Source of the DNA: Lachnospiraceae bacterium
GTDB lineage: Bacteria; Bacillota; Clostridia; Lachnospirales; Lachnospiraceae
DNA length: 64,000 nt
Assembly (NCBI GenBank): GCA_017962825.1
Contig: JAGCUO010000160.1
Coordinates: forward strand, 1-64,000
Reading direction: 5' to 3'
Below the pieces are notes generated by a model. That model made no database searches. It saw only the letters and a program-made list of their open reading frames with translations, and was not told where the DNA came from. The translations under genes were made by a program, and so were the position numbers. Below are positions 54,122 to 62,245 of this stretch, piece by piece; position 1 is the first letter of the stretch; each line of letters starts with the position of its first letter.

Positions 54122-55144
54122 TTAAGCATTTCTCATATTTCTATAGGTCCATAAAAAATCATAAAGGACATAGAAAAGCAGAGAGTTGCACATCAGGATG
54201 TCGACATATTTTTTCTGTTCGTCATCCATAAAACGTCCATAAAATTTGTTCTTTCTGAAATCAGGAAATTCCTGCTTCATTCTCTTCTTGATATGACGGA
54301 TGAGGGAATACTTTTTCCCCTTGGGCATACGCATGTACGAAAAGATCGTATTGGTAAAATAAACCGTGGTAAAGATATTCTCTATCTCGTGATAATACTT
54401 TTTGAGAAAGCCTCTCTTTTTGAGTTCGGCAAGCATGAACTCCGCCGCCTCCATCCTGTCATGAACCCGCTCTTCGGTTATGGTATGAACGGTGGATGAA
54501 TCGTGCTGATAATAGTAATAAAGGGGCTCATCCACATACTCAAAATGCTTGTAATACATCGCCCAGACAGGCCCTGCGGCGTTATCCTCATAGAATATCC
54601 CTTCGGGAAAAGAAAGATTGTTGTCCTTTATAAGGGATGCCCTATATACCTTGGTAACCATGCTGGACATGTTGTTGAGATAATCACGGCGTCTTTCATC
54701 CGTAAATTCTCCCGTAGTGCATTCATAAGCAAGGGGAACCACTTTACCGATCCTAAAGGTATGACTGTCCACCATGTTGTAGCAACAGCCTACGATATCG
54801 GCTCCTGTATCCTCTCCTCTTTTCAAAAGCTTTGCGTAATAGTTGGGAGAAACCCAGTCATCGGAATCGATGAAGCTGAGCCATTCACCCTTTGATTCTT
54901 TTATACCCGCATTTCTTGCTCCGCCCTGATGACGGTTTTCGGGAAGTGCTATGACGCGTACCTTGCCGGGATATTTGCTTTCATACTCACGGCAGATTGC
55001 AAGCGAATCATCCGTTGATGCATCATCAACGGCTATGATCTCGTACTCTTTATCCAGATTTTGATTAATAAGAGAATCGAGACAGAATTTTAAATTTCCG
55101 TCTGAAGACATATTGTAGACGGGGACGATAATACTGAGATACAT
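54122..55144 (-). CDS. Family 2 glycosyltransferase
   Basis: The 340-residue GT-A enzyme has the inverting GT2 start SIIVPVYNMSSD, the nucleotide-binding VDDASTDDS and the DxD-like FIDSDDWVSP. After about 220 residues it becomes helix-rich, as in the capsule and teichoic acid transferases. No membrane helix is clear. It is the last gene of the glycan-type cluster. Confidence 0.9.
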   Translation of the reverse strand: MYLSIIVPVYNMSSDGNLKFCLDSLINQNLDKEYEIIAVDDASTDDSLAICREYESKYPGKVRVIALPENRHQGGARNAGIKESKGEWLSFIDSDDWVSPNYYAKLLKRGEDTGADIVGCCYNMVDSHTFRIGKVVPLAYECTTGEFTDERRRDYLNNMSSMVTKVYRASLIKDNNLSFPEGIFYEDNAAGPVWAMYYKHFEYVDEPLYYYYQHDSSTVHTITEERVHDRMEAAEFMLAELKKRGFLKKYYHEIENIFTTVYFTNTIFSYMRMPKGKKYSLIRHIKKRMKQEFPDFRKNKFYGRFMDDEQKKYVDILMCNSLLFYVLYDFLWTYRNMRNA

Positions 55145-55164
55145 AAAAACTCCGGTAAAACAAA

Positions 55165-56268
55165 TTATTTTTTGAAAGCTTTTTCTACAGCTTCCGCTTT
55201 CCTGTGAACGGATGGATCTTCATATTTGTCCATGAAGTCATCGCCCAGCATGATCTTCTCATCGGCAAAGTCGATAAGATCGAGATGCGTATATACGCCC
55301 ACAACTTTTTTGAATCGTATCCCCTCAAACAATCCAAGAAGCTCCATAGGAATGGTTCTGTCAAAGATCCAGAACTCACTGAACAGTTTATTATAATCCA
55401 GCGCATCCCTGGGATGCGGCTTTAAGAAAACCGTTCCTTCCTTGGAATATTCCGCGGTGAGATCTCTGAAAATCTTTTCCCTGACATCGAGTGTGCAGAG
55501 AGGCTCAGTAAGGATCAGAATACCGTCGCGGTTATTTTTTGCAACAAACGCCTTTAACGCATCGGTATCTTTGATAAATATCCTGACGAGTCTTTCCTTA
55601 TCCTCGGATGACAGAGAATCAAGAAGAGCTTTTCTCGGAACTTCTTTATATTTGTAAAAATCATCATCTATCACACTGATATCATTTACTTCCATATCGA
55701 TACAGTACTTACTGTATCCGTCGCACATGAATATCAGGTTCAGATTCATGGAAAAGAATTTCTTGATGCCGAAATGTCCGCGGTCATTGTACTTAGCCTG
55801 TACGAAAGGCTTAAGCGTATTAAGCCCGTCCTCCACAGCGTGATACTTTATCCTATGCTGATTCAGATAAATACCGACCGGATCGGAATCACAGAAAACA
55901 TATATATCATTAAACTCCCTGAAATCAATCGGGATGTATTTTTCTTCAAGCTTAGCAAACTTCTTCGTAAAGAGAATCCTGTTGTACATGTTGGGTATGA
56001 TACTGCCCTTATCTTCTCTGTATTTTGCTAGTTCCGGGAAAAACGTCTCCCTTTTCTCATCAAAATCAAGTACATCCTTAAAAAGACCGGAAGCCTTTAA
56101 CCTGTCCGACAAAGTCTCAAAGTCATTGGACATTTTACTGAGAAGCATAACAGCCTCTCCGCCCTTTGCCCTGCCTTCTGTCATCTCCTTAAGTACCGAC
56201 ACCAAAACATGGTAATAGGTATGGCAGACATATACTCTTTTATCAGTCTTATCCGATGTGCTTTTCAA
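55165..56268 (-). CDS. GT-B-type glycosyltransferase resembling family 52/polysialyltransferase
   Basis: The 367-residue protein starts VYVCHTYYHVLVSVLKEM, typical of the CMP-sialic acid transferases and GT52 glycosyltransferases. The C-terminal half has LILTEPLCTL and the nucleotide-sugar-type FLKPHPRDALDYNK (HP motif). It probably adds a charged sugar to a surface glycan. It overlaps the acyl carrier protein gene by 20 bp. Confidence 0.7.
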   Translation of the reverse strand: MKSTSDKTDKRVYVCHTYYHVLVSVLKEMTEGRAKGGEAVMLLSKMSNDFETLSDRLKASGLFKDVLDFDEKRETFFPELAKYREDKGSIIPNMYNRILFTKKFAKLEEKYIPIDFREFNDIYVFCDSDPVGIYLNQHRIKYHAVEDGLNTLKPFVQAKYNDRGHFGIKKFFSMNLNLIFMCDGYSKYCIDMEVNDISVIDDDFYKYKEVPRKALLDSLSSEDKERLVRIFIKDTDALKAFVAKNNRDGILILTEPLCTLDVREKIFRDLTAEYSKEGTVFLKPHPRDALDYNKLFSEFWIFDRTIPMELLGLFEGIRFKKVVGVYTHLDLIDFADEKIMLGDDFMDKYEDPSVHRKAEAVEKAFKK

Positions 56269-56473
56269 GAAGTTTCTCCATCGCTTTCAGAGAATTGAAG
56301 TTTTCGGGAATGAGTTCGTCCACTCCGATCTCAACTCCCATTTCCTCGGAAATTTTCGCGACAAGTGTGATTATATCAAAAGAATCCAAAATATTTCCAT
56401 CAACAAGGTTTTCTTCTTTATCAAAATCCACATCGGGGCGAAGATCTTCAAGTATAGCTTTTAATTTATCCAT
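56249..56473 (-). CDS. Stand-alone acyl/peptidyl carrier protein
   Basis: The 74-residue acidic four-helix protein carries the phosphopantetheine site at S31 in ILDSFDIITLV. It lacks the DSL of fatty acid ACP, so it is a dedicated carrier. It sits between the adenylation enzyme (overlap 8 bp) and the GT52-like gene (overlap 20 bp). The adjacent adenylation enzyme probably loads it with an amino acid or other carboxylic acid. Confidence 0.88.
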   Translation of the reverse strand: MDKLKAILEDLRPDVDFDKEENLVDGNILDSFDIITLVAKISEEMGVEIGVDELIPENFNSLKAMEKLLEKHIG

Positions 56474-57980
56474 TATTTTCCATCCATTCTTTTTTTAGCA
56501 TAACCCTGTCTATCTTACCGTTCTTGTTAAGGGGAAGTTTGTCTTTTTTGATATATACATTAGGCCACATATACTTGGGCAGCTTTTTCCCAAGCTCTGC
56601 CACTATCTCTTTTTTACATTCATTTTCCGATTGATAATAACATACTATCTTCTCATGTGTCTCATCGTAGATACATACGGAAACGGTAAGGAACAGTATG
56701 CTGTTAAGAGCGGTCTCGATCTCTCCCAGTTCGATCCTGTGACCCATGTGCTTGATCTGGTGATCTCTTCTGGAAGTAAAGACAATATCCATGTTCTCAT
56801 CATAATATCCGAGATCACCGGTTCTGTATATCCTTACGGGATATTCCGAAACTCCCGGATATGCAGGGAAACTCTCCGCAGTTTTCTCATGATTGTTCCA
56901 GTAACCGAGAGCAAGGCATCTTCCCGAAACGCAGATCTCGCCTTCCTTTCCCCTCTCAGTTACAGGCTTAAGGTTCTCGTTCAGAAGCAAAACCCTTGAA
57001 TTCTTAAACGGCTTTCCTACAGGAATCTTGTCCTCGGGAGCAAAATCTCTGTCTATTACATAATAAGTGCAGTTACAGGTAATTTCCGTGGGACCGTAGA
57101 GATTAACAAATCTCGTCCCGGGAAATTTTTCTTTCCAGTAATTCAGACTTTTAACAGGCATGACTTCCCCTGAAAACATAACGTTCTTAAGCTTGGGAAT
57201 CATGCTTGCCGATTCAACCGCTTTAAAATCCGAAATGATACGAAGAGCACTTACCGCCCAAATAAGGGTATTAACATTATTCGCACCAAGAAAATCCACA
57301 AGAAGTTTCGGCGACATAAAAAGCTTCTTTGGTGCGATGACGATGCTTCCGCCGCAGTAAATGCTGTTGTAAATATCCTTGACGGATACATCAAAATCAA
57401 AGGGAGCCTGATTACAGAAAACAGTCTCTTCATCAAAAGAAAAAGCTTCATCAAAAGCACACAGAAGATCTATCACCGACCTATGTGACACAAGTACTCC
57501 CTTGGGAACTCCGGTAGAACCGGATGTGAAGATAGCATAAAGGGGATCTTCGTCGATCATGGCGATTCTGATAGCGGATAAAGCTGCATCATCAACTTCT
57601 TTTTTCTCAAGTATAGACTCTACCCTTATACCGTCATCATTTCCCGCACCCTGTCTGCAGTCGATCACCATAACAGGAGATAAAGTTCCCATTATGGTAT
57701 CAATCCTCTCCGCAGGCATGGACATGTCAATGGGAACGTAAAAATTCCCGGAATAAACAACACCGAAAAACGCGGTTACGGATAACAGATTCCTGTCAAT
57801 CAAAACCGCAACGGGTTTATTTGTTTCACCTTTTATCACACCTGTGATATATGATCCTATCTTACGTGCATCAGAAACAAGACCGGCATAGGTCACTTCA
57901 CCGTATTCATCTTTTAGTGCCGTTTTATCAGGATACTTCTCGGCACTTTGTTCAAGATATTGAAGAACATTGTATATCAT
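56466..57980 (-). CDS. Stand-alone adenylation enzyme (amino acid/carboxylate-AMP ligase, DltA-like)
   Basis: The 504-residue ANL-superfamily enzyme has IFTSGSTGVPKGVLVSH, NLYGPTEITCN, YRTGDLG and the C-terminal lysine in LNKNGKIDR. It activates an acid with ATP and passes it to the phosphopantetheine of the ACP next to it. It resembles DltA-like stand-alone NRPS adenylation domains. The substrate code residues cannot be read reliably by eye. There is no DltB or DltD gene here, so this is not a D-alanylation operon for teichoic acid. Confidence 0.88.
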   Translation of the reverse strand: MIYNVLQYLEQSAEKYPDKTALKDEYGEVTYAGLVSDARKIGSYITGVIKGETNKPVAVLIDRNLLSVTAFFGVVYSGNFYVPIDMSMPAERIDTIMGTLSPVMVIDCRQGAGNDDGIRVESILEKKEVDDAALSAIRIAMIDEDPLYAIFTSGSTGVPKGVLVSHRSVIDLLCAFDEAFSFDEETVFCNQAPFDFDVSVKDIYNSIYCGGSIVIAPKKLFMSPKLLVDFLGANNVNTLIWAVSALRIISDFKAVESASMIPKLKNVMFSGEVMPVKSLNYWKEKFPGTRFVNLYGPTEITCNCTYYVIDRDFAPEDKIPVGKPFKNSRVLLLNENLKPVTERGKEGEICVSGRCLALGYWNNHEKTAESFPAYPGVSEYPVRIYRTGDLGYYDENMDIVFTSRRDHQIKHMGHRIELGEIETALNSILFLTVSVCIYDETHEKIVCYYQSENECKKEIVAELGKKLPKYMWPNVYIKKDKLPLNKNGKIDRVMLKKEWMENNG

Positions 57981-57998
57981 CGGTGATACCTCAAGTCA

Positions 57999-58883
57999 TT
58001 AATGTGTGATCAGAGTCTTATCTTTCCAAAAACCAACTTCATAGACTTCATTTTTATCGTTCCAGTCTATTTCGTAATTCTCAAAACTGTAAACATTCTT
58101 ACCGCCGTTATTCAGAAGATCATCCTTTAATACGTCGTATGCGCCCTTAAGGTCGATCACATTGATCTTCCATCCTCTGAAGTCTGCAGTCTTACCCACT
58201 TTCTTTTCTTCAAAAAACGGGTTGTCCTGTGTGGAAGTTAGCGTAACATCCATACGCCTAACCCACATGGAATAAGTTCTTTCTTCGGTCACTCCGTTTT
58301 CATCCGTATAGTTGCAGATAAAGTATTTCGGATATCTGTACGGAACCTTAACCGACATTTCCACATAATGTTTGAACGTCATGCTGCGAAGAGCACTTAC
58401 ACTGAGGTCCAGTTCCTTCGCACCGTTTTGATGCATGTAGTAAAAAGGTGATGCCTTGCCCCAGGCTTCCTGGTTGTCCATGTCATGGAGCATTTTCGCA
58501 TCCCTGCCCCATACCATAAATGAGTAGATGGGGTGCTTGGTCCTTATAAAATCCCTGCGGCTGTTTAAGATGAAATTATTAAATGATCCGACTTCACCCT
58601 GGGTCTTGTGATAGTCGAAATCCCCTCCCCTGCAGATGGTCCATGTATATACAGGGAAAAGAAGTGTTCCTTCCTCCGTCACATGTTTTTGAAGTTCATC
58701 CACAAGTGCGTTCAAAAAATCCGTCTGATCCTGCTTCGAAGTAAATTCCAGTTCACGCATGGCATTTACTACAATGGCAGTGATATCGGAACCGACATAG
58801 ACGATATCGCCTTTGTTAATCCCTACTTCATCCAGTTTTTCATGAAATTCTTTCCAGTAAGCTGACGCTTTTTCTGCATTCAT
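57999..58883 (-). CDS. AAC(3)-family N-acyltransferase, probable glycan N-acylation
   Basis: The 294-residue protein belongs to the antibiotic_NAT/AAC(3) family, shown by GDIVYVGSDITAIV at the start and EEGTLLFPVYTWTIC. HPIYSFMVWG, with its catalytic His, follows, then SPFYYMHQNGAKEL. Its length is normal for the family. The family name suggests aminoglycoside resistance, but many members sit in polysaccharide gene clusters and N-acylate amino sugars. Position between the adenylation enzyme and the DUF4910 protein supports such a role, with the ACP thioester as donor; that is inference. Confidence 0.8.
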   Translation of the reverse strand: MNAEKASAYWKEFHEKLDEVGINKGDIVYVGSDITAIVVNAMRELEFTSKQDQTDFLNALVDELQKHVTEEGTLLFPVYTWTICRGGDFDYHKTQGEVGSFNNFILNSRRDFIRTKHPIYSFMVWGRDAKMLHDMDNQEAWGKASPFYYMHQNGAKELDLSVSALRSMTFKHYVEMSVKVPYRYPKYFICNYTDENGVTEERTYSMWVRRMDVTLTSTQDNPFFEEKKVGKTADFRGWKINVIDLKGAYDVLKDDLLNNGGKNVYSFENYEIDWNDKNEVYEVGFWKDKTLITH

Positions 58884-58895
58884 TTATCATCTCTC

Positions 58896-60194
58896 TTATT
58901 CTGCAACGTCTCTGATAAGATCATTTTCAAGAAGCTTGTCCTTAACGGGTATAAGCTCTGATACGGGCACGCCGATGATATCACTTAAGCCTATAAGATC
59001 ATTTCTGCCGTCTGCATATGCAATGAAGTCCCTGAGCACCTGTACCGCATCATAACTTCCCTTTTTACTGATATCGGGATAGAGTCCTCTCTTACCCAGC
59101 TGGGGCTCACACAAAACGCTCATGCGGAAATTTCCGTTATTTTCCAACAGGTTGATGCACTCAGTCATAACCTCATATGCACCCTCAAATCCCTCAGGTG
59201 ATACAAGACTCATGTCATCCTTGGAAGTATGATACTCGGGATATTCCACAAACTTGCTTCTGCAGAAGGTTACAACCGGAAGATCCACACCGGGTGCACA
59301 GTACTCTCTTTCATCGGATCCGCGCTTTAAGAATGAATATCTCTTATAATCGCTTTCTCTGTGCTCCAAAATATTGGTGAGCACCCTGTCAGCATACGTA
59401 TCCGCATATCTAGACTCAACTATGGAATATGCACGATCATCTCCCACGCAAGAGAGATTAAATCCTGCAATGATATTTTTCTGCATAACGGAAAGATTCT
59501 TTGACAGATAAGTAATGGAACCGATGGTCTCGGGGCCGAGATAGAATCTGTAGGAATATCTCCTGTCCTTCATTCCGCATACATACTTGATAAGCTCGCA
59601 TAAAAGTGCGGGACCTGAAGCTTCGTTATTTGCCATCTGCGGATGGCACACATATGATGAAAAGAAAACCTCCTTTTCACTTCTTCCGGGTATTACCAGA
59701 TCCGCATAGATGAGATTTCCTTCGAAAAGTTCGCTGTCAATGAACATATGATACTTTCCCTCGGGAAGAGAATCATACATGTTCTTGGTCATACAAAATC
59801 CGTATCTTTCCTTGTAGTAGGAAGTTACATAAGGGATTGCATCCGGCATATCATCCTGAACATAGATATGCTTCTTGAGTTCTTCAAGATCCACCCATTC
59901 ATCAACAGGCGCCGAATATCCTAAAACGTGAAGAGGATGGTTCTTGAAATCAATGATATGATCACCCGCTTCGTTCTCGATATATGCTGAAGTAATCCTC
60001 CATTCCTTCGGAACCGTCCAATCAAATACAGGGGTACCTGTAGGAACGTTTGTGATATTCATTTCAGGGCAACCATTATTCTTAAGCCAGTCATTTAATA
60101 TATCAAGGGTTTCTACAACACCCTTACCCGTTATACTCCTGCAGATGGGGAATATCCTGTCTGCAAGTGAATAAATCTCGGAACCAATGCTCAT
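58896..60194 (-). CDS. DUF4910-type M28-like hydrolase (aminopeptidase-like)
   Basis: From the ATG at 60194 (AAGGAG before it) the protein is 432 residues. It starts with the DUF4910 opening SIGSEIYSLADRIFPICRSI, then has YVCHPQMANNEASG (metal-binding and active-site region of M28-type peptidases) and YHTSKDDMSLVSP with a further His. The C-terminal segment (ADGRNDLIGLSDIIG) is a winged-helix-like add-on. Family members are found in surface polysaccharide clusters and may deacylate or deaminoacylate an intermediate. It is the first gene of the cluster; its leader contains a hairpin repeat. Confidence 0.8.
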   Translation of the reverse strand: MSIGSEIYSLADRIFPICRSITGKGVVETLDILNDWLKNNGCPEMNITNVPTGTPVFDWTVPKEWRITSAYIENEAGDHIIDFKNHPLHVLGYSAPVDEWVDLEELKKHIYVQDDMPDAIPYVTSYYKERYGFCMTKNMYDSLPEGKYHMFIDSELFEGNLIYADLVIPGRSEKEVFFSSYVCHPQMANNEASGPALLCELIKYVCGMKDRRYSYRFYLGPETIGSITYLSKNLSVMQKNIIAGFNLSCVGDDRAYSIVESRYADTYADRVLTNILEHRESDYKRYSFLKRGSDEREYCAPGVDLPVVTFCRSKFVEYPEYHTSKDDMSLVSPEGFEGAYEVMTECINLLENNGNFRMSVLCEPQLGKRGLYPDISKKGSYDAVQVLRDFIAYADGRNDLIGLSDIIGVPVSELIPVKDKLLENDLIRDVAE

Positions 60195-60213
60195 ACTAAG
60201 CTTCTCCTTTTTT

Positions 60214-60280
60214 CTGACATTGGGGACGTACCCCACTGTCAGTTGAACCTCCTGACAGCGGGGTACGTCCCCGATGTCAG
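60214..60280. repeat. GGGGACG hairpin repeat upstream of the DUF4910 gene
   Basis: Arms CTGACATTGGGGACGTACCCCACTGTCAG and the complement of CTGACAGCGGGGTACGTCCCCGATGTCAG match at all but two positions, meeting at a TTGAACCTC centre. It lies between the recX terminator and the ribosome binding site. Confidence 0.88.
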
Positions 60281-60305
60281 AAAACCCACAACGATTGATT
60301 ATATC

Positions 60306-60337
60306 ATAAAAACGCCATCGCGTGCAGGCGATGGCGC
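60306..60337 (-). terminator. Terminator of the recA-recX operon
   Basis: CGCCATCGC and GCGATGGCG form a perfect 9-bp stem with a 6-nt loop. TTTTT follows on the minus strand. It starts 5 bp after the recX stop. Confidence 0.9.
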
Positions 60338-60341
60338 TACT

Positions 60342-60974
60342 TTAAAAGTCCGAGCCGGAGCATGAAAATGACCTCATAACCCTGAATATATCTTCCGACG
60401 AAAAGCCTCTTCTCATGATGAATGCGGCAATCTTATCCTTGTCCTGTCTTTCCATATCAGGATCGAAATGCTTCTTCTCAAGAAGCTTCTTTATCTCTTC
60501 CTCTGCGCCGGGTATAAGACCGAGTTCCGTGTTCTCATCCCAGGCCTTCTCGAAGGATTCATCGGATATTCCCTTGGCCCTGAGATCCATTCTGATGCGG
60601 TTCTTACCGCGGCCCTGGGAGGAATGATATCTGATATAGTCTGAAGCATATCTTACATCGTCTATGTACCCGAAGGATTTAACATATTCGATGGCTTTAA
60701 GAGTTACTTCTTCCGGATATCCGCCGTCCGACAGTTTACGGGCGAGTTCACCCTCTGCAAAAGATTTCTTCTGCAGAAGATTCATCGCTCTTTTTATACA
60801 TCTGGAGGGGAGGATCCGAGTCATTATCTCTGATAAGGACTCATCGGAGAGATCACTACCCTCCCGTGCATCAAATTTGGTTATCTCGGATGAATAGAGG
60901 GGGAAGGAAAGCCCCGACTCTAGCCTCACGAGATTCCTCTGTTTACCGCATTTTGTTATCTGCTTTACAAGCAT
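60342..60974 (-). CDS. recX: Regulatory protein RecX
   Basis: The 210-residue protein consists of repeated three-helix units, with RALNLLQKKSFAEGELARKL and AIEYVKSFGYIDDVRYASDY as the clearest. RecX binds the RecA filament and limits its activity. The gene is 5 bp downstream of recA and would be in the same operon under LexA control. Confidence 0.93.
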   Translation of the reverse strand: MLVKQITKCGKQRNLVRLESGLSFPLYSSEITKFDAREGSDLSDESLSEIMTRILPSRCIKRAMNLLQKKSFAEGELARKLSDGGYPEEVTLKAIEYVKSFGYIDDVRYASDYIRYHSSQGRGKNRIRMDLRAKGISDESFEKAWDENTELGLIPGAEEEIKKLLEKKHFDPDMERQDKDKIAAFIMRRGFSSEDIFRVMRSFSCSGSDF

Positions 60975-60979
60975 AAGAT

Positions 60980-62050
60980 TTAAGCCTTGGACGATTTCTT
61001 GGCAGGTGCTTCCTCGGCATCCTTGCCTTCAGCCTTCTTATCGGAATCAAGAGCGTAGTACTCTCTTACAGCCTTATCAACCTCTGCAAGAACGGCCGGG
61101 TTATCCTCAAGATACTGCTTGGCATTCTCTCTGCCCTGTCCGATCTTCTCTCCCTTATATGCAAACCATGCACCGGATTTAACGATGATGTCCGCATTGG
61201 TAGCAACATCCAGAATGTCACCCACCATGGAGATTCCCTTACCGAACATGATGTCAAATTCAGCTTCCTTGAAAGGAGGAGCAACCTTATTCTTAACGAT
61301 CTTAACTCTGGTTCTGTTACCGATAACTTCACCGCCCTGCTTGATGGACTCGATACGTCTTACATCAAGTCTTACGGATGAATAGAACTTAAGTGCACGT
61401 CCGCCGGTAGTAGTCTCGGGATTTCCGAACATGACACCGAGCTTCTCACGAAGCTGGTTAATGAAGATGACTACGCAGTTGGATTTGCTGATAACAGCGG
61501 TGAGCTTACGAAGAGCCTGGCTCATAAGTCTTGCCTGAAGACCCATGTGAGCATCGCCCATATCTCCCTCGATCTCAGCCTTGGGAACAAGAGCTGCAAC
61601 GGAGTCAACTACTACTATGTCGATAGCGCCCGAGCGTACCATGGTCTCTGCGATCTCCAGAGCCTGCTCTCCGCTGTCGGGCTGTGATATATAAAGGTTA
61701 TCTATGTCGACACCGATGTTCTTGGCATAAACGGGGTCAAGTGCATGCTCGGCATCGATGAAACCTGCGATACCGCCGCGCTTCTGAACCTCAGCGATCA
61801 TATGAAGGGTAACGGTGGTCTTACCACTGGATTCGGGTCCGTATATCTCGATGATCCTTCCCTTGGGAATACCGCCCTGTCCGAGAGCAAGATCCAGTGA
61901 AATGGAACCGGTGGGAATGGTCTCAACCTTCATCTGGGCATCAGGATCACCCAGTCTCATGACCGCTCCCTTACCGTACTGTTTTTCAATCTGACCGAGA
62001 GCCGCTTCAAGTGCCTTTTTCTTTTCAGTGCCTACGTTATTGTTTTCCAT
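60980..62050 (-). CDS. recA: Recombinase RecA
   Basis: The 356-residue RecA starts at an ATG behind AAAGGA. The Walker A motif GPESSGKTT, the [11 protein letters not shown]alker B, the L2 loop [11 protein letters not shown], and a Lys/Glu/Ala-rich C-terminal tail are all present. It catalyses strand exchange and promotes LexA cleavage. Its promoter contains two SOS boxes. Confidence 0.99.
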   Translation of the reverse strand: MENNNVGTEKKKALEAALGQIEKQYGKGAVMRLGDPDAQMKVETIPTGSISLDLALGQGGIPKGRIIEIYGPESSGKTTVTLHMIAEVQKRGGIAGFIDAEHALDPVYAKNIGVDIDNLYISQPDSGEQALEIAETMVRSGAIDIVVVDSVAALVPKAEIEGDMGDAHMGLQARLMSQALRKLTAVISKSNCVVIFINQLREKLGVMFGNPETTTGGRALKFYSSVRLDVRRIESIKQGGEVIGNRTRVKIVKNKVAPPFKEAEFDIMFGKGISMVGDILDVATNADIIVKSGAWFAYKGEKIGQGRENAKQYLEDNPAVLAEVDKAVREYYALDSDKKAEGKDAEEAPAKKSSKA

Positions 62051-62083
62051 AAATGTCCTTTCCACGTAAATAAAACGTACCGG

Positions 62084-62131
62084 GAACGAATGTTCGTAAA
62101 TGATAATAGAACATTCGTTCACCTTTGTCAA
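62084..62131 (-). promoter_or_regulatory. recA promoter with two LexA (SOS) boxes
   Basis: On the minus strand TTGACA (62131-62126), 17 bp, TATTAT (62108-62103) form the promoter. GAAC-N4-GTTC boxes lie at 62109-62120 (GAACATTCGTTC), inside the -35/-10 spacer, and at 62084-62095 (GAACGAATGTTC), just after the start site. They are 25 bp centre to centre, so both would be on similar faces of the helix. Confidence 0.85.
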
Positions 62132-62245
62132 CCATTATTATGATAACAGGAATAATGTCCGAAATATTGGACGTGTAAAAACGCGGCGGAGATCATGGTT
62201 ATGCTGCAGATCAGCTCAATACCGCACGAAAATTGTTCGGACAGA

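Noticed and set aside
56249..57980. dlt operon for teichoic acid D-alanylation
   Set aside because: The adenylation enzyme and carrier resemble DltA and DltC, but dltB and dltD are absent and the neighbours are glycosyltransferases and an AAC(3)-type acyltransferase.
57999..58883. Aminoglycoside resistance gene (AAC(3) family)
   Set aside because: Family membership is real, but it is embedded in a glycan-type cluster with a carrier protein and adenylation enzyme, and there is no mobile context, so resistance is not the likely role.
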